A stretch of DNA of 64,000 bases, from the NCBI RefSeq assembly GCF_018294505.1, contig NC_057808.1:222597325-222661324 (forward strand). The letters run 5' to 3'. The translations under genes and the position numbers were made by a program. This DNA comes from Triticum aestivum. Lineage: Eukaryota > Streptophyta > Magnoliopsida > Poales > Poaceae. The notes under the pieces were generated by a model. It saw only the letters and a list, made by a program, of their open reading frames with translations, ran no database searches and was not told where the DNA came from. Position 1 is the first letter of the stretch; each line of letters begins with the position of its first letter. Shown piece by piece: positions 45,785 to 58,283 of this stretch.

Positions 45785-46402
45785 GGGCAGGCGTGGCAAT
45801 AGTGCTCTCCCCTCCCGCACCGACGTGGCTACAACATCCCTCGTAGTGCTGACTGGGGCAGATGACGATCGGGCGATGCGGCACTGTAGCCGAGCAGTGC
45901 CAACCACTCCGTGATGCCAGACAAGATGGCCACAGTGTCGTGCAGCCGGCAGGACCCGCGCCCGGCGGACCCCACCACCGGCTCCAGGACGATGACACCA
46001 AGGCCCCGTGCCCATGTATCTTTACCATTGTATCCCTAGGGGGGTCGGCCCATAAGACCCCCCAGGAGCCCTCCATGCACAAGGACCGATCCTTAGCACA
46101 CACACACCCACTCACACGCACGAAAGGCAAGATAGAGAGCTAGCTCCTTCTTCCTCCTCCATCATACAACTCCAGGAGCACCATTGTAACCCTTGTGCAT
46201 ATCATCCCATTTCGGTTGGACTAGGGATGTTACCTCCCATAGAGGGCTCCGAACCTGGGTACGTCTCATGTCCCACACTTACGCGTACCAACCTCGCCTC
46301 CGAAACCCACCAGCATCCTCACGTAGCCCCCCCCCCACTTTTAGCCATCTCATGGCATCTGCCATGAGAATACCACGACAGTTGGCGCCCACCATGGGGC
46401 TG
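45785..46402 (+). mobile_element. Element H: older gypsy LTR, right part, and PBS
   Basis: LTR end TACCACGACA at 46371-46380, then TTGGCGCCCACCATGGGGC at 46382-46400, one base different from the plant tRNA-Lys complement found intact in M. It is cut on both sides by younger elements, I and J, so the body of H is not seen. The last five bases, GGCTG (46398-46402), are the left target duplication of J. Confidence 0.75.
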
Positions 46403-47925
46403 TGATAACCCACAAGTATAGGGGATCAATTGTAGCCTCTTTCGATAAGTAAGAGTGTTGAACCCGACGAGGAGCTAAAGGTAGAACAAATATTCCCTCA
46501 AGTTCTATCGACCACCGATACAACTCTACGCACGCTTGACGTTTGCTTTACCTAGAACAAGTATGAAACTAGAAGTACTTTGAAGGTGTTGTTGGATAGG
46601 TTTGCAAGATAATAAAGAGCGCGTAAATAAAATCTAGGGGCTGTTTAGATAAAGACACAACTAAGTTAGTTTTAGTAAAGAGCTTTTTGTCACAAGAAAA
46701 TTATTTGTCCCTAGGCAATCAATAACTAGACCGGTAATCATTATTGCAATTTTATTTGAGGGAGAGGCATAAGCTAACATACTTTCTCTTCTTGGATCAT
46801 ATGCACTTATGATTGGAACTCTAGCAAGCATCCGCAACTACTAAAGATCATTAAGGTAAAACCCAACCATAGCATTAAAGTATCAAGTCCTCTTTATCCC
46901 ATACGCAACAACCCCCTTACTCGGGTTTGTGTTTCAGTCACTCATGCAACCCACTATAAGCGAATCATGAACGTATTGCAACACCCTACAACGGGAATCC
47001 CTCACGCTTGCGCGACACAGATAGCACCATAGGACAGCACCAATAATAAAACATGCAACTCAAACCAATCACGATCATCAATTAACCCATAGGACAAAAC
47101 GGATCTACTCAAACATCATAGGATAGCCATACATCATTGGGAAATAATATATAGCGTTGAGCACCATGTTTAAGTAGAGATTACAGCGGGTAAAAGAGGG
47201 GTTACACCGCTGCATAGAGGGGGGAAGAGTTGGTGATGATGGCGGTGAAGTTGTTGGTGTAGATGGCGGTGATGATGATGGCCCCGGCGGCGTTCCGGTG
47301 CCACCGGAAGTGAGGGGGAGAGAGCCCCCTCCTTCTTATTATTCCTTGACCTTCTTCCTAGATGGGAGAAGGATTTCCCCTCTGGTCCATGGTCTCCATG
47401 GCGTGGGAGGGGCGAGAGCCCCTCCGAGATTGGATCTGTCTCCCTGTCTCTCTCTGTTTCTGCGCTCCCAGATTTTGCCTTTCACCGTTTCTTTTATAAC
47501 CGGAGATCCGTAACTCCGATTGGGCTGAATTTTGGACACGATCTCTATCCAGAAATTAGCTTTCTTGCGGCTAAAGAAGGGCTCCAACCGCCTTACGGGG
47601 TGGCCACGAGTGTCCAGGGCGCGCCTGACCCCTTGGGGCGCGCCCCCTGCCTCGTGGCCCCCTCAGGCATCGTATCGCGTTGATTCCACTTACCAAAATT
47701 CGTAAATATTCCAAAAAAATCTCCGTCAGTTTTTATCCCGTTTGGACTCTGTTTGATATGGATTTTCTGCGAAACAAAAAACATGCAACAAACAGGAACT
47801 GGCACTGGGCACTAGATCAATATGTTAGTCCCAAAAATAGTATAAAAAGTTTCCAAAAGTATATGAAAGTTGTAGAATATTGGCATGGAACAATAAAAAA
47901 TTATAGATACGACAGAGACGTATCA
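46403..47925 (-). repeat. Element J 3' LTR
   Basis: 1523 bp, TGATAACCCACAAG to GACGTATCA on the plus strand, followed on the plus strand by the complement of the polypurine tract (GCATCCCCAAGCTTA). Confidence 0.9.
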
Positions 47926-50899
47926 GCATCCCCAAGCTTAATTCATGCTCGTCCTCGGGCAGGTCAATGATAAAAAAGATAATTTTTGATGTGGAATGTT
48001 ACCTAGCATAATCTTGATCATGTAATCTAATCATGGCATGAATATTAAGACACGAGTGATTCAAAGCAATAGTCTATCATTTGACATTAAGACAATAATA
48101 CTTCAACCATACTAACGAAGCAATTATGTCTTATCAAAATAACATAGCCAAAGAAAGCTTATCCCTACAAAATCATATAGTTTGGCCATGCTTCATTTTC
48201 GTCACACAAAATGCTCCCATCATGCACAACCCCGGTGACGAGCCGAGCAATTGGTTCATACTTTTTAACGCGCTTCAGCTTTTTCAACCCTCACGCAATA
48301 CATGAGCGCAAGCCATGGATATAGCACTACAGGTGGAATAGAATATGATGGTGGAGGTTGTGTGGAGAAGACAAAAAAGGAGAAAGTCTCACATCAACGC
48401 GGCTAATCAACGGGCTATGGAGATGCCCATCAATTGATGTCAATGTGAGGAGTAGGGATTGCGATGCAACGGATGCACTAAGAGCTATAAGTGTATGAAA
48501 GCTCAGACTGGAAACTAAGTGGGTGTGCATCCAACTTGCTTGCTCATGAAGACCTCGGGCATTTGAGGAAGCCCGTCATCGGAATATACAAGCCAAGTTC
48601 TATAATGAAAATTCCCACTAGTATATGAAAGTGATAACTTAAGAGACTCTCTATATGAAGAACATGGTGCTACTCTGAAGCACAAGTGTCGTAAAAGGAT
48701 AGTAACATTGCCCCCTTTTTTTCTTTTTTTGTGGCCTTCTTTGGCCCCCCTTTTTTTATTTAGGCTTCTTTGGCCTCTTTTTTTCTTGGGGCAATGCTCT
48801 AATAATGATGATCATCACACTTTTATTTACTTACAACTCAATATTACAACTCAATACTAGAACAAAGATATGACTCTATATGAATGCCTCCGGCGGTGTA
48901 CCGGGATGTGCAATGATCTAGCGTAGCAATGACATCAAAAAACGGACAAGCCATGAAAACATCATGCTAGCTATCTTACGATCATGCAAAGCAATATGAC
49001 AATAAATTCTCAAGTCATGTATATGATGATGATGGAAGTTGCATGGCAATATATCTTGGAATGGCTATGGAAATGCCATGATAGGTAGGTATGGTGGCTG
49101 TTTTGAGGAAGATATAATGAGGCTTATGTGTGATAGAGCGTATCGTATCACGGGGTTTGGATGCACCGGCGAAGTTTGCACCAACTCTCGAGGTGAGAAA
49201 GGGCAATGCACGGTACCGAAGAGGCTAGCAATGATGGAAGGGTGAGAGTGCGTATAATCCATGGACTCACATTAGTCATAAAGAACTCATATACTTATTT
49301 CAAAAGTTTATTAGCCCTCGAAGCAAAGTACTACTACGCATGCCCCTAGGGGGATAGATTGGTAGGAAAATACCATCACTCGTCCCCGACCGCCACTCAT
49401 AAGGAAGACAATCAAAGAAACACCTCATGCTTCAAATTTGTCACACAATGGTTACCATACGTGCATGCTACGGGACTTGCAAACCTCAACACAAGTATTT
49501 CTCAATTTCAGAGTTACTCAACTAGCACGACTCTAATATCACCACCTTTATATCGCAAAACTATTCCAAGGAATCAAACATATCATATTCAGTGATCTAC
49601 AAGTTTTATGTAGGATTTTATGACTAACCATGTGAATGACCAATTCCTGTCAACTCTCTAAATAGATATAAGTGAAGCAAGAGAGTTTAGTTCTTTCTAC
49701 AAAAGATATGCCCACGCTCTAACAAATATAAGTGAAGCAAAAGAGCATTCTACAATTGGCGGTTATCTATGTGAAGAGAAACAAGCAATCCAAACTTCAA
49801 ATGATATAAGCGAAGCACATGAAGCATTCTATAAAGCCGTACTCAAAGGATATAAGTGAAGTGCAATGAGCATTCTATAAATCAACCAAGGACTATCTGA
49901 TACCAGCATGGTGCATAAAAGAAAAATGAAAACTAAATGCAAAAGACGCTCCAAGATTTGCACATATCGCATGAACGAAACGAATCCGAAAACATACCGA
50001 TACTTGTTGAAGAAAGATGGGTTGCCTTCCGGGGCATCCCCAAGCTTAGACGCTTGAGTCTCCTTGAATATTTACCTGGGGTGCCTTGGGCATCCCCAAG
50101 TTTGAGCTCTTGCCTCTCCTTCTCCTCACATCAAGACATCCTCGATCTTCGAACACTTCATCCACACAAAACTCAACAGAAAGCTCGATAAGATCCGTTA
50201 GTATAATAAAGCAAATCACTACTCTAAGTACTGTTGCAAACCAATTCAGATTTTGTTTTTGCATTATAGCTACTGTAATATAAATTTTCCGTGGCTTAAT
50301 CCACTGATAGGAATTGATAGTTTCATCAAAACAAGCAAACTATGCATCAAAAACAGAATCTGTCTTAAACAGGACAGACTGTAGTAATCTAAACATTCAC
50401 CATACTTCTGGTACTCCAAAAATTCTGCCAAAATTAGGAAAAATAAACAATTTGTATAGATAGACAGTGCAAAAAGTTTCAGAACCATTTGACGTTCTAG
50501 TAAAAAAAATGTAAAATCGTGCATTACAACCAAAGTTTCTGTCCTGCACCGCACAAACCAACAAGCATTGCAAACATCGTAAAGGCAAACCTTGGAACAT
50601 TATTTTTATTATACAATGGAATTTTACACGGGGATAATTATTTTTGTTGAAAAGTTTCTATAATCAAGATTCACAAAGTTTCCGTGAGCATGAACAAAGT
50701 TCAAGGCTAGCTCCCACTTTAACAATGCTCGTCTTTCTCACTTTCACTTTCCTTTTTGAAAAGTTTTGGGTTCCCCTCTTTATTCTTTTGTTTTTAAACT
50801 ATATAAAAGCACTCAATAGAAATAAATGACTCTCTAAAACTTCCGGGTTGTCTCCCTGGCAGCGCTTTCTTTAAAGCCATTAAGCTAGGCATATAGTGC
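47926..50899 (-). other. Element J noncoding internal region
   Basis: About 3 kb parallel to 41226-44262 of element I, reversed. It keeps the 'tataagtgaagc' phrases (complement of gcttcacttata) at about 49669, 49727 and 49850. No gene is supported. Confidence 0.75.
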
Positions 50900-52242
50900 T
50901 CAAGTAATGGATCCACCCAGATCCCAAGGTATATCAAAGCCAATTTTAATTAACAATGATTTGTAATTTAGTAGTGAGCACAAAGTAACATATATCATGT
51001 AATGGCGAAGTCTAACTCTCTTCCTATGCATCGGCATGTCATAAAAGAACAATTCATGCACACAAAGTAAAGTCCAATGCATAGTATAAACAGTTTCTTG
51101 CAATTTTATCATATTGGAAACATAGAGAGGTGGAGATATAGTTCCTCTCTCATAATAATTGCAAGTAGGAGCAACAAGCACATGCATATTATATCTATCA
51201 AAATCATCATGTGTAGTAGTAAAACGCAACCCATCAATATAATCCTTAATAAGAGCAAACTTCTCCGATATAGTGTAGTTTGGAGAATTCAAAAAGATAA
51301 TAGGACTATCATGCGTGGGTGCAATAGCAACAATTTCATGTTTGACATAAGCAATTATAGCAAGTTCATCTCCATAAGCATAATTCATATTGGCATCTTG
51401 GCCACAAGCATAGCAAGCATCATCAAAAAGGGATATTTCAAGAGAATCAACGGGATCATAACAGTCATCATAGCAATCATCCTTCGGTAAGCACGAAGGG
51501 AAATTAAACAATGTATGAGTTGAAGAGTTACTCTCGTTAGAACGTGGGCACAGGTAGCTAATCCGCTCTTCCTCCTTTTATTCTTCGCTCTCCTCATCAT
51601 CTTTTTCATCCAATGAGCTCACGGTTTCATCAATTTCTTCTTCCATAGACTCCTGCAAAATATTAGTCTCTTCTTGGACAGCGGAGACTCTCTCAATAAA
51701 ATCATCAATATCGGAATTGAATTCATAATTCTCATAGCAATATTTAAGGGTAGCTAAATTTTCAGGTCTATAAACTGAATCATCAAAATCTTCAAATTCT
51801 TTAAACAAAGATTCAATTTCATAAGCACCCATAAAAGCAACGAATTATTCTATTTGTTCCACATCATAGTAATCGTATATACCTCTAGCATAAGAAGCCA
51901 AGGTTTCATTATCATTAAATTTGCATGAAAAGGGAAGGTGTGGAGCCTTCATCCTAGGGCAACAAGTATAATCATATCTCAAGCATAGTTCCCGAGCATA
52001 CCAATGCAAAATATGAATTTGATCCCATAATAGTTTCCCTTTTTGAGTCAAGCGATAATCCCTAAAGTATCCACGTTGATCCAACGTGTCTCCCATTACT
52101 AAGTTGAATGGGGTTTTCTCAGGATTATCAAAGTAGTACATAATATCTTTCACATAATGAGCATCGAGGGTTTTACGAGGTTCCCCATCTCCATGAGTAG
52201 CAAGTAAACCTATTTTTTTGGTATTTCGTGTTCCATATCCAT
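50900..52242 (-). pseudogene. Element J ORF, unknown protein, two stops and a frameshift
   Basis: The same protein as in element I. Start at ATG 52242 (minus strand, MDMEHEIPKK). One base is missing from the T run near 52215 compared with I, shifting the frame. In-frame stops lie at 51845-51847 and 51578-51580. The rest reads as in I (CYACGQDANMNYAYGDELAI, HDSPIIFLNSPNYTISEKFA, DMPMHRKRVRLRH, PWDLGGSIT). The C-terminal half is the best kept. Confidence 0.75.
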
Positions 52243-52338
52243 AACTAAAGATAGAGAACAACTAAGAACAACAAATAAAAATTACTTAGTGATAAAGCAA
52301 ACAAGCACACACGAGAATATTCACCCCACGCTATGACT

Positions 52339-52355
52339 CCCGGGTAACGGCGCCA
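52339..52355 (-). other. Element J primer-binding site
   Basis: TGGCGCCGTTACCCGGG on the minus strand, close to the tRNA-Asp complement with two differences. Confidence 0.8.
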
Positions 52356-52366
52356 GAAAAAGGTCT

Positions 52367-53226
52367 TGATAACCCACAAGTATAGAGGATCAATTGTAGC
52401 CTCGTTCGATAAGTAGGAGTGTCGAATCCAACGAGGAGCTAAAGGTAGAACAAATATTTCCTCAAGTTCTATCGACCACCGATACAACTCTACGCACGCT
52501 TGACGTTCGCTTTACCTAGAACAAGTATGAAACTAGAAGTACTTTGAAGGTGTTGTTGGATTGGTTTCAAGATAATAAAGAGCACGTAAATAAAATCTAG
52601 GGGCTGTTTAGATAAAGACACAACTAAGTTAATTTTAGTAAAGAGCTTTTGTCAACAAGAAAGTTATTTGTCCCTAGGCAATCGATAACAAGTACCGGTA
52701 ATCATTCTTGTAATTTTATATGAGGGAGAGGCATAAGCTAACATACTTTCTCTTCTTGGATCATATGCACTTATGATTGGAACTCTAGCAAGCATCCGCA
52801 ACTACTAAAGATCATTAAGGTAAAACCCAACCATAGCATTAAAGCATCAAGTCCTCTTTATCCCATACGCAACAACCCCCTTACTCGGGTTTGTGTTTCA
52901 GTCACTCACGCAACCCACTATAAGAGAATCATGAACGTATTGCAACACCCTACAGCAGGAATCCCTCACGCTTGCGCGACACGGAGAGCACCATAGGACA
53001 GCACCAATAATAAAACATGCAACTCAAACCAATCACGATCATCAATTAACCCATAGGACAAAACGGATCTACTCAAACATCATAGGATAGCCATACATCA
53101 TTGGGAAATAATATATAGTGTTGAGCACCATGTTTAAGTAGAGATTACATCGGGTAAAAGAGGGGTTACATCGCTGCATAGAGGGGGGGGGGAGAATTGG
53201 TGATCTGTCTCTCTGTCTCCCTCTGT
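52367..53226 (-). repeat. Element J 5' LTR, truncated
   Basis: Starts TGATAACCCACAAG and follows the 3' LTR to about 53226. It lacks about 197 bp of the leader segment (between TTGGTGAT and CTGTCTC) and the outermost roughly 465 bp, including the upstream promoter part. Confidence 0.85.
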
Positions 53227-53433
53227 TGATGACTGTTATATAGTGTTGAGCACCATGTTTAAACGCACGTTGCAGAACCTCCGCATCCCCATCACCAGCG
53301 ACACCGATGCAACCGCTGCTACAACCCGGCTCGACGAGGATTGCCAGCGCCTGCTTGACGAGGCCACGAGGCTCGCCGCTGCGCTGCGCCACGCTGGATG
53401 GAGTCCGCCCAATGGGAGCACGATGCCGCGCAT
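53226..53433. other. Junction filler and orphan coding-like fragment
   Basis: After the J LTR break there is a 26 bp copy (53237-53262) of LTR sequence found at 53112-53137. About 170 bp follows with an open frame (TLQNLRIPITSDTDATAATT, LDEDCQRLLDEATRLAAALR, HAGWSPPNGS). The frame looks protein-coding and helical but matches nothing I can name; a scrap of a retrotransposon gag is one possibility. Confidence 0.5.
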
Positions 53434-53734
53434 TGAGGGAGTCCTGGATTAGGGGGTCCTCGGGCGTCCGGTCTATATGATGTGAGCCGTACTGATGGGC
53501 CGTGAAGATAAAGCAAAAGATTGCCCCCTGTGTCCAGGTAGGACTCCTATATGCGTGGATGGCAAGTTTGGTGTCCGAATGTACTATTTCCTTCTCTGCA
53601 AACCGACTCAGTACAACCCTAGGCCCCTCCGTGTGTATATAAACCGGATGGTTTAGTTCGTAGAGGCTATCAAAATAATCATAGGCTAGACAGCTAGGGT
53701 TTAGCCATTACGATCTCGAGGTAGATCAACTCTT
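53434..53734 (+). repeat. Fatima-like LTR fragment
   Basis: Starts TGAGGGAGTCCTGGATTAGG, the LTR start of the family of element F read in the other direction (compare 14239 backwards). It runs to GTAGATCAACTCTT, with a TATA-like TATATAAACCGG near 53636-53647, and is then broken. Confidence 0.8.
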
Positions 53735-53820
53735 TGGTGCTAAAGAGGCAAGCGCAGGCGAGGAGTCCCGAGGCCTCAGGCAAAGGTTTCCATATCGGTG
53801 CAACGAGACCAAGACCAGCA
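53730..53820 (-). repeat. Fragment of an E-type LTR
   Basis: The plus strand is the complement of 28333-28410 of element E's LTR: CTCTTTGGTGCTAA, then CCTCAGGCAAAGGTTTCC and GCAACGAGACCAAGACCAGC. Five bases, CTCTT, are shared with the Fatima-like fragment at the junction. Confidence 0.85.
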
Positions 53821-56800
53821 TGTAACGCCCCGGATCCGATGCGCCAGGTGCCATCCAGTTATTCGCCGTCCTTGCCATGTCATTTGGTTGCGTGTTGCAT
53901 TTTGCCATGTCATCATATGCATCTCATCCTCTTGTTTTCAAAACTTGCATTCGGCCTTTTTCCCCGTTGTCCGTTTCGCGACCCGACACTCCCACACGCG
54001 CCCGTCGCCCCTCTCAGACCTTGTTTCATGAGTGGGAGAAAAAACGTTCTCGGAATGGGCCGAGATTTGCCGAGTGGCCTTGGTATATCACCGATAGACC
54101 GCCCGTCAAATTTCGTTCCATTTGGAGGTCGTTTGATGCCCCAACGGTTAACCGCGTACCCCGAAAGCCCCTTTTGTCTTGCAGTCCAACACCCCTCCAA
54201 ATCATCCCACTAGCCCATCCAAAAGCCCTCCACGCTCTCGGTCGTTCGATCACGATCGTGTGGGCAAAAACCGCACCCCATTTGGACTCTGCTAGCTCCC
54301 TCTGCCTATATATTAGCCTCCCCCTCCTCAAATCACGGATGAATCCTACCCTAACCCTAGATCCACCTCCCCTCTCCGCGCCGGACACGTCCGTCGACGT
54401 CGGACGCGTCCAGCCGCCGCCCCCACCAAATTAGAGAGTACCATGTGTCCCCGCCAGCCTCCTCTCTCTTCCCATGCCGCTGCGGCCCGCCCGGCCCGCG
54501 GCAGGCCCGCCCCGGGCCGCGACCGGGCCCGAGCGCGCCCGCGCCCCGCTCCGGCTCTGCCGCCTGTCGCGCCGCCGACCCCGCCTCCCGAGCGCCGCCG
54601 CCTCCCGCCACGGTTCTGCGCCACGCTGTCCCGGTTGCTCGCCGCCTCACCGCAGGCACCCGCGCGCCCGAGCCGCCGCCGCCTTCGCCGGACCTCGCCA
54701 TCCCGCGCCTCGGCTCCGGCCGCCGCCGCGCCTCGTCGCCCGGCCTCGCCGGACGGTCGCCGGAGGGCGCCGCCTCCCGGTCCGCCTCGCCTCGCCTCGG
54801 CCTCCTCTTCGTCCCGCCGACCCTCTCCGGCCCGGATCCGGCGGGATCCGGACGAGCCCTGCCCGGGACTCCTCCGGCGAGCCTCGCGTCTCCGGCTGCC
54901 GTCTTCCTCCACTTCGGCAAGATCCCGGAGGGTGGACGAGATCTACCACTCCCTCCATCCAACGCGTGCCCTCGTCCCCGGATCGCTCCGTCCCGGATCC
55001 CCTCGTCCCGTTTCCCCGAGGTCTAATTTTTCACTAAGTCCCCAGATCAGCTACATTTTGTGCCTATGTTCATTGCATCATATCTTCATGACTGTAGCAT
55101 CCGTTTTGCATGTATAATATGTCAAAATGTTCAACATGAGATGCTCTTCATTTCATTACACTGTGCCATGCTTGTTTGAGTTCATCTTGATGCCCTAATC
55201 ATCATTGCAAGACTGCTATGTGATGTTAACTGTTGTCTGTTAACAGAACTTGCTGATTTGTTATTTTCGTTGCATCTTGTGTGTGCATCCTATGAGCATG
55301 AGCTCTACATGTGTTTTGAACTTAATCATTCCATATTTACAGGGGTGCTTGTCTTGTATTTTTGTGATCTATGTGCTGACTAGCACATGCATGCAGAGTA
55401 GCCTCCATGATGTTGCTGATTTCTGTGACTTAAGTCATTTCTGCTAAATCTGTAGCTGTAACATTGTGATGCCATGTGAACCTGCTGTCACCATGAGTTC
55501 TATGCTTAATCTGGAGATGTTCAGTAAGGGTGTTTTGTTATACATGTTATGCTATATCCATCCATGCCCTTGGTTGCATTTATAGCCTGCTCTAGATTGT
55601 TGCAAACTTGCTCTCAAATTGCTAAATAATGTTGCTGTCAGCCTGTTAAGATGATGTTCAGTTTTGACATGTGTTTTGCTAGTGATCCATGCACCCTATG
55701 ACTATGTTATTGCCATGTTTAGTTTCATAAATGTGCCTTCTTACTGTTGGTCACCTTGTCATGCCATGTAATGCTCTATGGTGAGTGGTACAAGTTCACC
55801 AACATGCCTACTTATCGTTGTTTCTGCCATGAACTGTTATTTTCACCAAGTCTGAATCTGTTTATGAAACTTGCTATGTTTACATGGGTGCCATCTTATC
55901 TTATGTACCTTTTTGGCTCATAATCAGTAAGGGAGTTTTGTTCTATGCAATTAGTAGTTTCATTTTTGATAGCTCCAAACTTTGCAACCTGATGTTATTT
56001 CTGCCATGTCCAGTGATTTCTGCCAAGTCTGTGAAACTGTTATTATTTGCAATCTTGCCATGTCCTTTGGAGCATGTTCTAGTGATTTTTTGGAGATAGC
56101 TCAGTGTTCATGTTTTGTTGTGCTTTACCTGTACATCATGTCCATGCCTTTTGTTTTCATTCTGGGGTCTTGTAGCATATTGTTTTGATGCTTGCAAGAT
56201 GCCTAGTTGCTGTTTTGGACAGATTGTTGCTATATCTTGTTTGGAGTGCATGTGTTGCACCGTTGCTCCGTTTTGAGCATGCTCTATATGAAACTTGCTT
56301 AGTTTTGCATGTAGTTTCATATTCCCTTGTTGCATCCTTGTTTTGAGGTGTTTGCTTGATGTTTGAATGCATTTTGCATCAATGCCATGTTTAACTTGTT
56401 TTGCTCATATCTTCTAGGCCGTAGCTCCGAACTAAATGAACTTTATATGTAACTTGACTAGAATTTCGTGTAGATAATCTTGGTGCATTTTAACTTGCTG
56501 TTTAACAACTTGAACATAAGGTTTATTCAGATCTGGACCAATTTCGAAATTCCCATATGAGGACTTACCGGAATTGTCATACGTTGTTTCCGGCCTCATT
56601 TAAACTTGCTTTGATGTGTTGTTCTTGTATGCATCATCTCTTGCCATGAGTAGCTTCATGTAGCCTTGTCATGCATCATACTTGGTTGAGCATCATGTCT
56701 TGTTTATGTGTTGAGTGTTTACCGTGTTGTTTGCTTCTTTCCGGTTGTGCTCCTTCTCGTTAGTTCCTGTTTGGTTGCGATCGTGAGGATTCGTTCGTCT

Positions 56801-57675
56801 TCGTGGCTTCATCTTCTTCATGGACTCGTTCTTCTTCCTAGCGGGATTTCAGGCAAGATGACCATAACCTTGGATCTCATTACTATCATTGCTATGCTAG
56901 TTGCTTCGTTCTATCGCCATGCTGTGCTAACTATCACTTGCTCTTCAAGCCTCCCAAATTGCCATGAAACCACCTCTAACCTTTGTCACCCTACCTAGCA
57001 AACCATTGTTTGGCTATGTTACCGCTTTTGCTCAGCCCCTCTTATAGCGTTGTTAGTTGCAGGTGAAGATGAAGTTTGCTCCATGTTGTATTATGTTTAT
57101 GTTGGGATATCACAATATCTCTTATATTATTAATGCATCTATATACTTGGTAAAGGGTGGAAGGCTCGGCCTTATGCCTGGTGTTTTGTTCCACTCTTGC
57201 CGCCCTAGTTTCCGTCATACCGGTGTTATGTTCCTTGATTTTGCGTTCCTTACGCGGTTGGGTGTTATGGGGACCGCTTGACAGTTTGCTTTGAATAAAA
57301 CTCCTCAAGCAAGGCCCAACCTTGGTTTTACCATTTGCCTATCACCTACTTCTTTTCCCTTGGGAGTCGCGCTCCCGAGGGTCATCTTTATTTTAACCCC
57401 CCCGGGCCAGTGCTTCTCCAAGTGCTGGTCCAAACCGAGCGATGTCCGGCGCCCCCTGGGCAACCAGGGTCTATGCCAACCCGACGTCTGGCTCATCCGG
57501 TGTGCCCTGAGAACGAGATATGTGCAGCTCCTATCGGGATTTGTCGGCAAATTCGGGTGGTCTTGCTTGTCTTGTTTTACCATTGCCAAAATGTCTTGTA
57601 ACCAGGATTCCGAGACTGACCCGGTCTTCCCGGGAGAAGGAATATCCTTCGTTGATCGTGAGAGCTTATCATGGG
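53821..57675 (+). repeat. Element L: very long LTR, interrupted by element M
   Basis: Starts TGTAACGCCCCGGATCC. TATA-like CTATATATTAG near 54306-54316 is followed by a very GC-rich leader (about 54460-55000) and then about 2.6 kb of T-rich, intron-like DNA with recurring TGCCATGT and CTTGCT phrases. At least 3.85 kb long; the end lies beyond M and outside the window. Long open frames in the GC-rich leader occur in all phases and are not genes. Confidence 0.75.
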
Positions 57676-58195
57676 TGTTGAGGATATAACCATTAGAGTC
57701 ACCTGCCCAGGAGGGGCCGGGTTACGTCATAATGATCATCACATGAAGCCCAGTACCAAGCTTGAGGACGGCGGGTCAGTAATGGGCTTAAGACCCGGAG
57801 ATGGCTTAAGGCCCGTAGTGATAAACCGCTGTTATGGTGAAACTTGTAGTGTAAGGCAAGAATAGTTAAGAGTCCAAGCCGGGCACTGTTATAAGCCGGC
57901 CGGGACTCTGAGAGCCGCTGGGCGTCAACCTCTCTATATAAAGGGACGACCCGGCGGCGGTTCAGGGACAAGTAAGATCAAATCGATAACCAGGCAGGGC
58001 GGTTTAGCTCCTGGTCGTCGAAACCCTAATCAATACAACCTCAACTGGACGTAGGCTTTTACCTTCACTGTAAGGGGCCGAACCAGTATAATCCTCGTGT
58101 CCTTTGTCCCGCTTAACCCCTTTAAGCTTCCTAGCTGCGATGGCTCCACGACTAAGTCCTTGCACGAGGACATCTGCCGTGATAATTCCACGACA
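57676..58195 (+). repeat. Element M 5' LTR
   Basis: 520 bp, TGTTGAGGATATAACC to ATTCCACGACA, with TATATAAAG at 57935-57943 and a leader containing AAACCCTAATCAATAC. Confidence 0.85.
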
Positions 58196-58196
58196 G

Positions 58197-58215
58197 TTGG
58201 CGCCCACCGTGGGGC
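58197..58215 (+). other. Element M primer-binding site
   Basis: TTGGCGCCCACCGTGGGGC, of which TGGCGCCCACCGTGGGGC is the exact complement of the plant tRNA-Lys(CTT) 3' end as I remember it; one base after the LTR end. Confidence 0.85.
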
Positions 58216-58283
58216 CAGCGCACGGTGGATTTGAGTTCTTGAAGGGCAGCTTCGAAGGGCTCAAGGGATACGCTGTGGGCCGG

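Larger units (their letters stand above)
46403..53226 (-). mobile_element. Element J: non-autonomous gypsy-type element, inverted relative of I
   Basis: Same family as I but on the minus strand: 3' LTR 46403-47925, internal region, ORF 50900-52242, PBS at 52339-52355, and a 5' LTR that begins at 52367 and is truncated at about 53226. The left flank is GGCTG; the right duplication is lost with the truncated end. With I it forms an inverted pair about 7 kb per arm around a 0.6 kb spacer. Confidence 0.9.

Noticed and set aside
53734..54213. 159-codon open frame crossing two repeats
   Set aside because: It runs from an E-type LTR scrap into LTR L, so it joins unrelated sequences.
54443..55117. 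Long overlapping open frames (up to about 220 codons) in the GC-rich zone
   Set aside because: Frames are open on both strands and in several phases, rich in Pro, Arg and Ala, with no motif. GC-rich leader of LTR L explains them.
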